Shown here: piece after piece, positions 39,701-50,600 of the stretch
Layout: each line of letters begins with the position of its first letter
Numbering within the stretch: the stretch's first letter is position 1
From: Acholoe squamosa
Taxonomy: Eukaryota; Annelida; Polychaeta; Phyllodocida; Polynoidae
Reading direction: 5' to 3'
Assembly (NCBI GenBank): GCA_949317995.1
Contig: OX439037.1
Coordinates: forward strand, 52,858,080-52,922,079
Length of the DNA: 64,000 nt
Made by a program: the position numbers and the translations under genes
Notes under the pieces: model-generated
Databases searched by the model: none
The model's input: only the letters and a program-made list of their open reading frames with translations
What the model was told of the DNA's origin: nothing

Positions 39701-42073
39701 CAGTCGGTAGCGCGTCCGCTCACAGGCCATAAGGTCGTAGGTTCGGTTCCCGGCCCGGCCGGGGCATAGTGGTGGTTCTAAACGTCGCCGTAAGGTGTCG
39801 TTTGAGTTCCTCCCTGCTCTGGCTAGGCTGTGCTGGAAAGTCTCTCGGCGGTCATGGCAGACAAATGACTTGAAACGGCCTGTCCATCTCTCACTATGCC
39901 TATGTAGTGACGGATGTTAAAGAACCATTACCTCGGTAAATGTTTAGGGGCGTGATTTCTACCTTCCCATAGATGCGGTCACCATCATCCCCCCTCCCCA
40001 TTAGACTAGGGTCCGGGCATGCAACGCCACAAGGGTAATCTCACTTCGGTGTGGATACAACCCGCGGGACCTCTCACCCTTGAGTGTCAGCCGCAAGGAA
40101 GGCACGAGGTGAGATAAAATTCGTCACTCACTCAACCTCATCCCCCCTCCCCATTAGACAAGGGTCCGGGCAACTACGCCACAAGGGTAATCTCACTTCG
40201 GTGTGGATACAACCCGCGGGACCTCTCACCCTTGAGTGTCGGCCGTAAGGAAGGCACGAGGTGAGATAAAATTCGAGCAAGCAGCAACCTGATGTTAACC
40301 TTAACTAAGTCTATCCCCAACTACATCCTGAGATGGGGGTGCGCCTTATACGAGGGTTTTTCAAAATACCCATTCAGGGAAGATAGGTGCACCTTCTACG
40401 TGAATCAGCCTTCCCTGAGTTGGGGGTGCGCCTTCTACGCGGGCTGCGCCTTCTACGCGAGAGATTACGGTATATGCACCTATTTCCACTATTGTGAATA
40501 TGAATATATATGCCTACATCAGAACAGGGTGGTTATACTTAAAAGATGATTTCGTAAAGAATTTAAATTATAACCATGCATGTGCATAAATGAATATTGG
40601 ACTTACAAAAACCAATCTACTTTTATGTAAGAAATTTGTGTGAAAGGGAAAGGAAGGCAACTGATGGATACATATCGCTATACTTATGGATGTTTCTCAC
40701 ATATGGCTATAGATCTATGAAACAAGAACTCACTGAAACATCTTCTGTCTTTGGTGAGCTGCTCTTCCTGACAAGGTTGCAGAATATTCCTTTCTTGGGA
40801 ATCTATTTTTTCAATGCATATTGGTATTACTTGGAAATCAGTTTGAGTTCCTGAATTGTGCCTCCTCCTTTTGCTGGTTTCCTCGAACCTACATGCACCC
40901 TGAATCTGCCCTGCTTGCTCAGTATTGTTTTCCTTTAGGGAATCGCATACATCAATGTCTTTTAAATGATCGTTGATGGAAAGAGAGTTTCCTGGAATAG
41001 ATGAAGTGGCATAATATTACTATCAATAACAGTTCATAATTAAGTCTTTTATCTTGCAAATACTGATGGTCTTAAAGACATATATACATGAGGTTGTAAT
41101 TATACTGGAATTATCTACCACCCCTTTGACTGAGTCAAAGGATTTATAAAAGACTGAATGTATAATCGGTCAACTAATGAAAAATATGGAGAAAGGTAGG
41201 CATAATGCAAAGTTACGATGTCATTGAGATTGTACTCACTACATGTGACTTCATCCTCATGTGTCTGATATGGTACCTGGGTGTGGAACGAAACAGATGC
41301 ATTTATGAAACTTATACACTGGTGAAATGGGCCGGTAAGGTGGTTGTACTTCTATAATTTACCTCTTTGAATTAAAGAGGTATGCATGTCATCACCTACA
41401 GCCTAGGAATATCACATCATTTTAGGCCACCATTACATGTATGTCCCATTCAGGTTAACCCATAAGTACTCACGCTGGGGGTGACCCGCCAATGACAAAC
41501 AGCCATGGTAAATATATCACTATTTATACACATCCTAAAGACCCCTCGCTTCGGCCATGTTACTTGGATTGGGGACTTTTTGGTGAATAAAACCGTCGAA
41601 AAAAAAACAAAACACAGGGCATCATTTTGCTAAAAGATCCAAGTGGAGTATTCGTAATCCAAGTAATGGTGATTAAACAAGCCAGTCATTACAGGCACTG
41701 TCAGCCTAGCGCACCAGTTTTACAGTGGGTAGCTTATTATTTGGGACTACACTGATAGTTCATGTTCCCATCGACCCGATTTGGGTTCTACTCTATGTAC
41801 TACGGCGGTATGTACTGCCCATTAAAATTCGGACCGAGAGTGTGGTTCTGTGGCACACAGGTGAGATTAACTTTTAAAAAGGAAATCAACTTACCGTCTT
41901 TGAGTATGACGGTCCAGCGGATGGATCAATTGACACATTTCGATGGGCCTTGGGAGTTTGTGAACTGGTTAAAATAGTGTGTAATCCAGATGAACATGCA
42001 ACTTGCTCTGTAGATGTGGATGAGTGTAGAGAAGCAGGCCTATCCATGACGTGCCACAATACAAGTAATATAC
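30571..42073 (-). CDS. RING-finger E3 ligase, IAP-type C-terminus (gene-level, 5' incomplete)
   Basis: Four minus-strand exons join with matching phases: about 41895-42073, 41240-41276, 40734-40991 and 30571-30773. The order is a Ser/Thr-rich segment, a 12-residue VPYQTHEDEVTC microexon, an acidic/Gln-rich exon of about 86 residues, then a C-terminal C3HC4 RING. The RING ends in a hydrophobic VYML tail like BIRC-family proteins, whose final aromatic/hydrophobic residues support RING dimerisation. BIR domains would lie further 5' (above 42.1 kb or outside the window); I did not find them, so a non-IAP RING protein remains possible. The 10-kb intron between the last two exons holds the TIR/LINE composite. 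A possible additional 35-nt exon is at 42257-42291. Confidence 0.65.
32410..33954 (-). CDS. LINE ORF2, 3' part: RT catalytic core and zinc-finger tail
   Basis: 514 residues. It contains GVRQGENLSPLLFAIYLNDL and the catalytic LLYADDTILL motif, the thumb region, and a C-terminal GRYAGIEY...CPLCKSD...DELHYVFHC zinc-finger block. It ends in a very basic KKNNKKRARRKK tail. No RNase H follows. The upstream open bases continue the preceding ORF across the frameshift. Confidence 0.88.
   Translation of the reverse strand: MDRSSLWLKLLKTNIDDKVLTVIKNMYKAAKSCIRVENCLSEYFSCNIGVRQGENLSPLLFAIYLNDLEIHFQNHCKGISSLGTDPESQALLKLYILLYADDTILLSESAQDLQDMLHVLQKYCHDWKLDVNTPKTKVVIFSRGKVKKLPKLFYQNEQLEVQYSYTYLGIEFNFNGKFTQAIKKQVTQAKRALFSLLSKSRKLQLPVDIQCHLLDSCIVPILLYGCEVWGFSDLSEIERVQSYFCKFILKLNGRTANCVALGELGRSRLSCLVKQRVINFWHKIVTGKTSKISLILYNIVHGKQTNGSLQSQWLTYVQRCMDQNGLGNLLGHAATNIPHNLLKAKVKRRLTDIEYQDWHSSVMGSGHCYNYRIFKTELNLEPYLLNLNQKYSIPLCRFRCGNHRLPVVTGRYAGIEYSQRKCPLCKSDDIGDELHYVFHCPAFDHDRALLLANNIPPRPSTVAMVDLFNNKNPFVLTHLSKFCAIVMEKFRPTKRIAPAKKNNKKRARRKKSMQ
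33930..36191 (-). CDS. LINE ORF2, 5' part: endonuclease and first RT motifs
   Basis: 753 residues. The APE-like endonuclease shows LGLNVCGL, SLSETKL, LVGDFNARTG, STIDYAV and LSDVHSP, so all catalytic blocks are present. RT begins with GNDSIINEFL, DPDNYRGITLL and EEQAGFREGYS. The frame breaks at a run of nine A (plus strand 33999-34008), after which RT continues in the next ORF. A homopolymer indel, real or from sequencing, explains it. Confidence 0.88.
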   Translation of the reverse strand: MGPEPMGTSPNDVTPLTSPHGHGFSKTPPSNSFCRAPGAESHPLLLVSPEVISNVDIKCQVQHLRILGLNVCGLISKLNYAVLEDYIYDNFDVISLSETKLDALDEANIDIEGFTPFYHHREKFSRKSGGIATFIKNEIAKYVSPAKPSENEFVQWLRLEPIILGYNLILGTVYIPPSDSPYSTSEEFESILSDLINIQSLDSDCEICLVGDFNARTGSAHDFTEPGKHVQHETGLEDIASEIYLDTTAMRRLGIEVERMWTGQKLDLNGKKLIDLCISAGLLLVNGRFGKRLAEFTCKGASTIDYAVATASLFPSINTFSVGTFDSCLSDVHSPIILELSASSPPVVTQNEPCTRDIGLQVPSTRVCWEVGKGPVFNESFDLDIVWNINALIRNMQESGTEVVQADIYHISKLVTQLYMESGKHTGVIKTLPHRRATNNSTGAYRKRIMPRKPWFTEECEKARKEVLKIKNRYAMGKDPADKFLLKQLNKKYKKTIRLAISNYHSKLTTKLWGVKSTNPKEYWKIINNAQGSKNKSVLISLDSFKTHFESLNVVTNAPSEYANTDDDGLRTGHGGLLPEASNLSFNKPVTVAEIEAAVKRLKNGKVAGNDSIINEFLKNSPRSLLTVICGYFNLVLDTGIVPESWSVGVIVPIYKNKGNINDPDNYRGITLLSCMEKLFTMLLDLRLRTYLEHNNMLGEEQAGFREGYSTLDHIFNLHCIIELFLSQKKKGYFVPLLTIGRHLILWTGHHCG
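36143..38118 (-). CDS. LINE ORF1: NADAR domain + SGNH hydrolase + Pro/Gln-rich tail
   Basis: The 5' part (to about 37812) and the main frame (37801-36143, 552 residues) are one ORF with a 1-nt shift near 37815-37830. The N-terminal 130 residues match NADAR/YbiA: an IYFRGWKNILS start, FKSQEHLYCFNKL (SEH-type motif), SDWDNMKGEVM, and the diagnostic ETDSCWGFGRDGKGVNLMG followed by VREE. NADAR enzymes cleave ADP-ribose-guanine N-glycosidic bonds. An SGNH esterase follows: the Ser of LSDSML (residue 108 of the main frame), GTNN (156-159) and DKLH (242-245). A Pro/Gln-rich tail contains a duplicated PQAQ...DKDKD unit. LINE ORF1 proteins normally bind element RNA; what NADAR adds is unknown. Confidence 0.8.
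38872..39674. repeat. Long inverted repeat (about 310-bp arms)
   Basis: The left arm opens GGTATGATGCTGATCATATA; the right arm closes TATATGATCAGCATCATACC. Both carry TGGCTCCATCTGGTGGCACT or its inverse. If transcribed it would form a long double-stranded RNA hairpin. Confidence 0.88.
39688..40135 (+). mobile_element. tRNA-derived SINE
   Basis: The head GGGAGGCGTGGCGCAGTCGG has an A box (TGGCGCAGTCGG, 39696-39707) and a B box (GGTTCGGTTCC, 39740-39750) at tRNA spacing. A long body with GACGGATGTTAAAGAACC follows and it ends in TCACTCACTCAA. Pol III transcription and LINE-mediated retroposition are expected. Confidence 0.82.
40136..40275 (+). repeat. Second copy of the SINE 3' part
   Basis: It repeats CCCCCCTCCCCATTAGAC through GTGAGATAAAATTCG of the preceding SINE with few changes (for example GGGCATGCAACGCC against GGGCAACTACGCC). 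Probably a tandem 3' duplication or a truncated second insertion. Confidence 0.8.
40734..40991 (-). CDS. RING-gene exon: acidic/Gln-rich linker
   Basis: Acceptor CTATTCCAG, donor GTGAGT, 258 nt, phase 1 to 1. It reads NSLSINDHLKDIDVCDSLKE and continues with ETSKRRRHNSGTQTDF and QPCQEEQLTKDRRCF. It has no Met, so simple ORF searches miss it. The composition suggests a disordered linker with a KRRR basic patch. Both phases match their neighbours. Confidence 0.65.
41240..41276 (-). CDS. RING-gene microexon (37 nt)
   Basis: Acceptor CACACCCAG, donor GTGAGT. It enters in phase 0 and leaves in phase 1, exactly bridging the phase-0 end of the 41895 exon and the phase-1 start of the 40991 exon. It encodes VPYQTHEDEVTC. 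Confidence 0.55.
41895..42073 (-). CDS. RING-gene exon: Ser/Thr-rich segment
   Basis: Donor ACG/GTAAGT is strong. The open frame reads RPASLHSSTSTEQVACSSGL and then SSQTPKAHRNVSIDP. Two acceptors are possible: CATCTACAG before 42073 (adds ILLVLWHVMD) or GGATAG before 42039. The second would join in phase to a 35-nt candidate exon at 42257-42291. Confidence 0.5.
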
Positions 42074-42299
42074 CTGTAGATGAAAGATACATGTATCATA
42101 CATGCAGTGTTTTAAGATTCTACATGGACTACTTACATGTATTTTGCAAACACATAAGGGAATTCATAAGATTCCGTTTTACATGTATATAACTGGATGT
42201 AGTTGATGCAAATGTCGACTTTAATTGATATGGACATAATACCTTCAGAAACCTACCTGCATGGTGCCACTGGATGACTGATACATACTTCCTGTTTAA

Positions 42300-45200
42300 A
42301 ATTACGCTACTAATATGGCAAGCCAAATGTTCACTTGAAGTCTTACACATTTCTTTAGCAAGTCTATGTCTTACCCGCAGTGATGTACATGTATGATGAT
42401 ACTGGTGTTGGAAAAGTATCTAGGAGCAAGTTTATCATTCAGAGGCCTCTAGAAGTCCACATCCATCTGGATGGAGTTACAGACATTTCGCGTTATGTAC
42501 GACGCAACACTTGAGCTCGGACATGTTGCAACGTCGATGGTGGTTCAGCACCTAAAACCATCTTTTAAGAGAGAACTGGGATGGATGACGTCATAATGGT
42601 AAAACCACGTCTACAAACACCTCCACTTGACAGTGCAAAAAAAAATCCCAATAACAAAGGATTGCAAAAACATGTAGGTGACATTGGTAAAAGTGCATAA
42701 TTCTTATCGCCGACACTTCATTGGTGCATCATGCGGGGGCATCATGCATGTCGATCATGTCGGCCATCCGGGAAGTCCTGCGTCTACCCGGTTCTATCCT
42801 GTGATGTAGGGATCCCATTGGTTTGCATGAATGCAGTCTGGTGAGTTGCTCGCTGGGGTTGCTCGCCAAGGTTGCATGAATGCATTAGGCCATAATGCAC
42901 CCTGCAACTAGTAGCACATAATTGCTATGGTGTCTGCTCGTGGTTATAACGAGGAATTCGAGGTATTTTCAATTGCGTAATATTACGTGTGCATGTATAT
43001 GGTTAACTTATACCCTCAGTTTATGTTCACGACGCATCCACTATCGTTCCTATTACCATAATGACCCCGGGCTCGGCGTGTTGACTCAGTGGCACGTGCT
43101 TCCTTCAGTTTAGTCATCACCACAAAACTGTCGCTGATGTGAATAGTACGTATACAGGACTAGCACATTGCTAGTACAAAGAGGATCAGCTGGATGGCTC
43201 ATGCAGTCGGGGGTTAGATCATCATTTGGCCTCTTTGTATAGTTTAGTTTGACAACCTGCCAATTGATTACTATCCATGGGATTTTTCTAAAAATTATAT
43301 GTGTGGACTCTCCATATCAACAACTTAAAGTATATGATCTTGAAATAGATTAAATGTTTAAAATAAAAGTGCAATAGATCATTGAAATTTCTGTTTGACA
43401 GCACAGGTAAGCCAATCAGGGCATTGTTTCCCTATCAGGATTATTACTTTCCATCACACCTGAAACAATAGAGAGGTACTTGGGGTGATTAAGATTAGGG
43501 ACAGAGTGCAGCTTGTCAGTCCTATCAGTTGCCATTGTTCTAGAGGGTGATAAGAGATTTACCCAGAATGCCCTGCTCTGGAGTCGGGGGCCTAACCAAG
43601 ATGGCGACCTCCATAGCCTAATATGCTAATGCCCTATAGGCCTATACCTCGCGGGTTTACCTGCTCTTCCAGCGTGGCCACTGCATAGAACCTAGATATG
43701 GCACCCTATTAAAGGCTGTTTTTTTTCTATAGTATACTTGGATAACGGATCCTGGGGCGAGAATTTTGACATTTTCTTTTTTCTGGCGGACGGGATCTTT
43801 GGACCATATGACAAAAGAATATCCATTGAAGAAAAATATGAGTATAGTCACCACACATTTTGAAATTCATATGAGGTCATTTCTCCACATTTCTACATGG
43901 ACGTAGTATAGGAAACATCATGACTTTATGGATTTGCTTAAAGATTTTAATTGACATAACCCTTTTTCTACTGAATGGATTTTCACAATCCAAAAACATA
44001 TGTACAGTTGTAACTCCAATGTGCCTATACGAAGATAAGAGCCCCGTTTTGCCTGGAGGGAACATTGGAGAGACCTGGAGGGAACGTCATCAGAGAGGCT
44101 TTGGGTGACCCCCTCCCCCCATCTCCAGTGGTCTGATTGGGTCTAAGCGTCGACTTATGCGCGAGGAGTTTTGATTATTGATTAGAATCAAATGGCCTAA
44201 TTATGGCAGATGTGGTAGAAAATGTGAGTCCCTTTACATGAAGGGTGGATGTCAGAAATCATACTCCAATCAAGGGTAACTATTCCACACTCTTCACCCC
44301 ACTGACCCTGCAGAAATGAACAGTATACATGGATAAGGTGAACGAATGAAGGGAACACTGCACTTAAATGCACTTACAATTACCATTTTAATCTTGATTA
44401 TAGCCAAAACGGAGGGTCTCTATGTTTCTCTAATTTTCATATATATGGGAACAAGCCCTTTGATTTGGTGCTCTAATTAGGCCTATGGGAGGAAATATTT
44501 CCAGAGGAACGTGCCAAATTTCATGACTTAATATAGTGACCCCAAAGAATTGCCCAACCTCCAGTAACTATTAACCCTAGGAAATAGAGCAACGCATTAT
44601 ATCCTGGTCGTAAACAATACCCATTTTTGGCATGGAAATGCCTGCTTTTTGTGCATCTGTGGTGTCAAATTCCCCTACTCCCTAAAAATTGAATTCGAAA
44701 AAGGCCTTGATGATAAGTCTGATATAGCTATATAGATGGTCAGGAAGTGGTCATTATTTATCAACAGGGGGTGTTGGTTTATCCCGCGGATGGAACGCAA
44801 AAAAATCTTCGTGCCCCTCTTTGATCTATAGTAGCGCACAGGCTTTTATAAAGGGTCAATTTTTAACGCCCTCTCAAGAGGGGACAAAAGTTTTTGCACC
44901 CCTCTCACACCCAGGGATAAATTAAAATGACCACTCCATAAGTCTTAGTGTATCCTGGACACTATCTATAGATTATACCTGCAAAGTCATGCATGTATGA
45001 TCATGTACCCGACCGTGATACTTGTTTATGGGTCAGGTCATCAGAAAGTGTAAGATTTTGCCCTTGAAGGCCCTGAAAAAATTTTTTTTTTTAATTACTT
45101 TATACAACCTTAACAAATTGGCCAATGTACATCTCCTCAGCTCAGAAAAACAAAAAATACCCACCTAGGTCATCCGGTTCAATTTTTATTGCTTGTTTTG

Positions 45201-45312
45201 TGGAATGTAACGTCCAGTACCAAAATGATGAAATATAGAGGTAATTGAAGTTGCTCTCAGTAATATAAGAATGTCCCACTATGCATAACAAACACATGAA
45301 ATAACAAGACCA

Positions 45313-45354
<42 letters not shown>

Positions 45355-45990
45355 ACTTAAATTACAAAATGGGACAAGATTTGAGGTATGCATGCACAGT
45401 GGACTGCCTCCTACATTGTACATGATGGTAAACGTACCAGACGTTACGTAACATCCGGTACTTTTATCAGAATTATTTCACATAAGCTGATCTCACATGG
45501 AGACAAATGCTGATAGACACACAATTTCTTCACCATAGTAGCGGACAATAGGGCCCTTCATATAGATAATAACAAAGATTTTGAAGTTTCATTTTTTCCA
45601 TGTTTCATAACTGATTTAGATTTAGGTACCGGACGTTACAAACTACAGATTTCCATTTTGAAAGACACATCATGAAAAATTCTCATTCAGTAACAGGTCC
45701 AAACCTCATGGAAATGATACCTATGATCATATACAATACAAAAAATAAATTTGGGATACTCCAGATGTTCTTTATTCAATGCAGGACACTTGTAAAAAAT
45801 AAAAAAAAGTATAAAAAAAAGAAATTTGGCCATTTTTTTCACTTCACCAGTCTATAAGTCTTAGAGTTTTTGATGAATGACCACAAATTTACATCTTTCT
45901 GATAGCCCTAAGTGTCCTCTATCAAATAGGTCTACGTAAGACAAGATTGGTTCACAACTTCTTTCTCCAGAGCCATAAAAGTTCAAAATG
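42300..45990. other. Intergenic region between divergent genes, part 1
   Basis: Between the minus-strand RING gene and the plus-strand CNNM-type gene. No splice-bounded coding exon was convincing. GC-richer islands at about 42480-42860 and 43540-43690 (with CAAGATGGCGACC) may hold promoter or 5' UTR sequence. A (TA)n tract lies at about 45316-45350. Confidence 0.4.
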
Positions 45991-45993
45991 ACC

Positions 45994-46177
45994 CCGGGCT
46001 TCCCTAGCCCACTTAAAAGGGTCTATTTCTCCTCTTTCCTATCCCCTCGGGATGTGTGTGGTGCACATATGCGCGGGCACTGACACATTCCTCTGTGAAA
46101 TTGTGTAATGTAGTTCTCGCCATGAATATGACCTTAGCTGTTGAAATGGCGTTAAACATCAATTACTCACTCACTCA
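45994..46177 (+). mobile_element. SINE copy 3
   Basis: Complete SINE. The direct repeat CAAAATGACCC flanks it (starting at about 45984 and 46176). Confidence 0.85.
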
Positions 46178-46179
46178 AA

Positions 46180-47500
46180 ATGACCCAAAAACACAAAATC
46201 TACTGCTTTCTGGCGACCTGACCCATATATACTAGTCACAGGCTGAGACTCTAATGACACTTCGTTTTAGAGTCTCAGTTACATCCGTAGGAGTAGTTGA
46301 GGTTGACAGTGGTCCTGTGTGATAAAACCGGAAGTGGTACAAGCATTGTTTACATGTGCTTGGTTTGAATATTTAGAGAAAGAATTGGTCCAAATCCTTT
46401 AGTCAGTATAAACTTTAGGTCTATTTCTAGATGTTTTCAAAAGATTGAAGGATAGCTTGGTACATTTCATATATTACATGAGCTGCCAGTTCGCCGATTG
46501 AATTTCCGGAAATCCAACATGGCCGCCATGTTGTTTCTCAAGTGAAAAATGTCAGGATTTTTAAAAACGCATTTTATGAAGGTTAAAAAAATCGAAACTT
46601 AATGAAATTGATTGTGGTACAAGTTAAAGGTCTAAAATATACAGAAATTTAAGTTATGTTTAGATTCAAGTAGAAATAAAGGCAGGAGAGTGCGCCTAAT
46701 GTCAAGGCGCATCCAATCTCAAAAACTCAGGCCCCAGTATGCCCAACTCACAACAAGTATGTGAGTTGGGCGCCGATCCAACTAATATATACATACAGGA
46801 ACAGCGGGCTATCCACTGTGCATACCGAACTGGGTCATGCTGGCCTATTTTGGATCCTGCCATAGAACGCTCCTACTTAATAGGGAGAGCACACACGACC
46901 TGCTGTCCACCTCTGACAGGTATGGGGTGGCTATAGTGTCGTTGTACCGAGGATTGCCATGGTCACTACCAGTCTATGCTAAGAATAGCTATATACAGAC
47001 AATAGAGGGGACTGCACCGTCTTACGTCTCAACCCCTCAGGTACTGTATGATATTGCACTACTGTATGATCTTGCACTATAGGAACTGACCTGTGTGGCA
47101 GCCTGCCAGTGTCACAGATATTATATACAGTTGTGTGTCCTACTGCTAGTGCTATAGACTGATATAGTACTATCCTGGATCTCGACTGTGCCCGCGATGT
47201 GGTCGTCTATGGATCCTCTCCATGTTATTCTGGTGAATCTTCATACTATTTGCTCGACACTATATTGATTGATGATAGAGGAATTGAGAATAATGCTGTG
47301 TCAGGCTGACTTCATTACACACCTACGGTATACCCCGCGGTACGTTATTGGACCTCGAGATATAATTACCATCGAACCCAAAATAGGATATCTATAGACA
47401 CCCATCTAAAATCCATATATATTAATCAATGCATGACACTGGTTGTCACTACCTAAACCATTACTAAGCTATATGTCAGCATTCTGGTCACAAAGCCAAG
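46180..47500. other. Upstream region of the CNNM-type gene
   Basis: No coding exon recognised. It could include 5' UTR exons: CTCTGACAG/GTATGG near 46915 and CCTCAG/GTACTG near 47038 resemble splice borders but cannot be confirmed without transcripts. Confidence 0.35.
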
Positions 47501-47666
47501 ATGGATACACCTAGTGAAGGAGCAGTGTGGTTGAACTGTAGCCTAATAGGAGAGCAGGTGATGTGTAATGGGACATTGTACACATTGCCAGAAGCTCCAC
47601 TCACCTACACTGACACATGGTTCTGGGTCTACCTCGGCATCTATGTAGGCCTGGTCTTATTTGCAG
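47501..47666 (+). CDS. CNNM-type exon 1: start and first membrane segment
   Basis: The start AAGATGG has a good animal initiation context. It encodes MDTPSEGAVWLNCSLIGEQV and reaches YLGIYVGLVLFAG, ending in phase 1 at GTATGT. No cleavable signal peptide is obvious. Confidence 0.8.
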
Positions 47667-50600
47667 GTATGTATAGAAAGTTGTATTCTACATGACCCAT
47701 CAAAGCCCATGGATACATAAATTTACACCGACACATGTCCCAGGCATACGCCTAGGTGGATGTTTGCACTTCATTTTTATTATCGCCCCAAATGGGTAGT
47801 AAAATCGACAAGGGGACAAGGGCACTTCCTGAAATCAACAAGGGACATGGACTTAGAGACAAATGACAAGGCCACTTCTTAAAATCGACAAAGGACACGG
47901 GACCCCCCCCCCCTGTCTAGGGCCCTTTTATTGGAAAGAGATATGGATGTAGGTATGGCCCTAGACCCCTAAAATCGACATGGTGACAGCCATTTCTTAA
48001 AATCGACAGGGTGACATGGCCATTTCTTAAAATCGACATGTGACATGAGACTTAGTGACATGGAAAATAGGGTCTGAAAAACATCTCATCTATCCTCAGA
48101 ATGCACCTTTTGGTCTTGACTTGTTCCAAAATTTCCCGGGGAGGCCCCAGACCCCCTATTGCCTAGGCCTCAACCCAGGGGCATCTTATAGGCAAGCATT
48201 TTACACTGTAGAACAGAAGGCCTGCTAAAATGACTAAAATTTGACCCTAGGTGCATCCTATAGAATCTAGTCTAAATCTGGATGTGTCCTATATGTGAGG
48301 TGCATTCTATACACAAGGATTTACGGTAGCTATGTAAGTGACACTAGTGACATGGGTTTTTGCTTAGTGACATGGGCAATTCTTAAAATCGACATGTGAC
48401 ATTGGGGGCCCCCCATCAAGGGCCCAGTAGGTGGTAGATTCCCAATTGACAAAGAACGTGTTGTTAAGGTTTGCAAAATGCTTTGGGTAAAACCGTTTAT
48501 AAAAACGTTTTGTTAGTTAAAAGCTTTCGAATGTAAAAACGTTTTTTTTTTGTACACATTCCGACATTTTGGTATCATGTCGAACAGGTTTGGGAGTGAA
48601 CCACCCCAGCATGGTCAACATGATGTATTAAAGCAGCACTGCTAAGTTACTGAACAGTGCTGATGCATTCATGCATCATGGGACCCGATGTAATGGGCCC
48701 CAATGCACGATATGCCCGTTACGATTCAACTTAAGGACCATTTAGACACCCCTTAGTCCATAGTCATCTTGATATATATGTATCAACGGGATGCATCGGT
48801 AATGTGCAGGTCCAGGAGCTTTTAGTAGACTTGCTTTGAATCTCTTGGTTGGACAGAAAAGTTTAAAAAAATGTTTAGCCTTTCATCGATAGATGTGCTA
48901 AAGTCTCACTTGCATTCATCCTTTGCATTCATATGTATTACCTTTAGGAGGCACAGCATGTTGCTTTTGAGATGAATGACAATAAAAACAATTAGGGTGA
49001 CAAAAGGGTTTAAACCTAGGTGTAATTGATTAAAGCACGATGCAGCCCTTTAAGGGGGAAAGTATATGTATTAAATAGAGGTAGATAATACGTGTGTGAT
49101 ACATGTTAATTTACCCCTTACATTGATATACAGGTCTGATGTCAGGGCTGACCTTGGGCATGTTGTCCCTGGACATCATGACGCTAAAGGTGTTGCAGGA
49201 GGCAGGGTCAGACAGGGAGAAGAAGTATGCTGCCAGGATCTTCCCGGTCGTCAAACGTCACCACCTGCTGCTCGTCACCCTATTGTTGGCTAATGCTGTG
49301 GCTGTGGAGTCTATGCCGCTGTGCCTGGACCGTATCTCAGATCCTATCACTGCCATCGTAGTCTCTGTGTCTGCCGTGCTGCTGTTTGGAGAGTAGGTTT
49401 TATGTTGCTCTATAATAGGAAATTAGGGACCATCCATAAATTACGTACGCACTAAGGAGGGGGGGGGGGTCAAGCCAAATGCGTACAGGTGCGTACTACG
49501 GGGGGGGGGGGGTCTAGAGTCATTTTGGCATACGCATTGTGTACGCAGGGGGGCTTCTTTAGAGGGCAAATTTGGGGTTATTTAGGGCCATGTTAAGGGT
49601 CGTTTTATAGGGGTAAGTTTGTTCCAATTATATTTTCATAATGATTTTCTTGGGGGGGGGGGGTCCGGTGGTTGAAATTCACAAAAGAAAAGTAGTCAAA
49701 AAATGTATTATATGTATATGCATTCTTCATGCCTCACATCGATCTCAACCTACCTCGGAGGGGGGCAGGAGGGTGTCAAGAAGGTTTGAGTATGTACGCA
49801 AGGGGGGGGTAGGTCCAATGCGTATATGGTGTGGGGGGTGGGGGGGGGGGTCAATTTTCGGCCAAAAAGTGCGTACATAATTAATGGATGGTCATTAACA
49901 GATAGACTGATGTGTCGCACATCAGTGGTGGATTTAGAGGGGGTAAATATTATGAGAAAGGTCACCCCATATGCAGGTCAGTTGCCAATATGTAACTAAC
50001 AGAAAACCATAGCAATAAACAGTTATGAGTTTCATAACAAAAAAAAATCAAAATTCCATAAGTATATTGTTTCTAAAATGTATTTGAATTTTTTAGTCAC
50101 ATACCGAAATGAGGTATACAAAGATGTCAACTTTGTATGCCCCCATCCATGATACTATCTCTCTACGGTATAGGTTTGTTGTTTGCAAATTGTACAATTT
50201 ATGAATCTACAGCATCTAAAATATATAAAAATTTCTAAAAATTTTCTAACACGAGCCAATCCAGAAAAAGCACCATCATATACATATAGATAATGCTTGC
50301 TAGATAAGCTTACACTTGAAACCCCATCCCGGGTGAGCCTTATAGGTTGATTTTGAATGGTATAGGCCAGGGTGTAGGAATGGGTCAGGGATGTAGGATA
50401 TAACTACATTAGATTAGGGGTAATCTACTAAAAATGATCCCCAATGTGCACCAGTGACCACATAGGCATTTAGGCATTCGGGGTGCCTTATCTGTGGGAT
50501 GCTATGTGGGGTTGCCCAGGTAATTTTCTATCAGATTTATATCCCATTAATTCATCACTTTGGGTGCATCAAAATCCTTTAAACAATGATTTGACATCCT

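Larger units (their letters stand above)
38730..40472. mobile_element. 1.74-kb composite foldback element
   Basis: Both ends belong to the TACCGTAATCTCCCGCG MITE family (left 38730-38860, right about 40325-40472). Between them is a long inverted repeat: arms 38872-39186 and 39363-39674, about 310 bp each and around 93-95% identical by eye. The 176-bp spacer has its own TTTACATGATAG hairpin. A tRNA-derived SINE (39688-40135) and a partial second SINE (40136-40275) sit to the right of the palindrome. It ends 261 bp from the RING-gene exon at 40734. Confidence 0.75.

Noticed and set aside
41878..42192. Plus-strand Cys-containing frame (VDVDEC...) resembling an EGF-like domain
   Set aside because: Only one EGF-like fragment with wrong Cys spacing and no splice borders. 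The opposite strand has a strong GTAAGT donor and a frame that joins the RING gene in phase.
46739..47082. Two overlapping ORFs before the CNNM-type gene
   Set aside because: No recognised domain; possible 5' UTR at most. The family signature starts at 47501.
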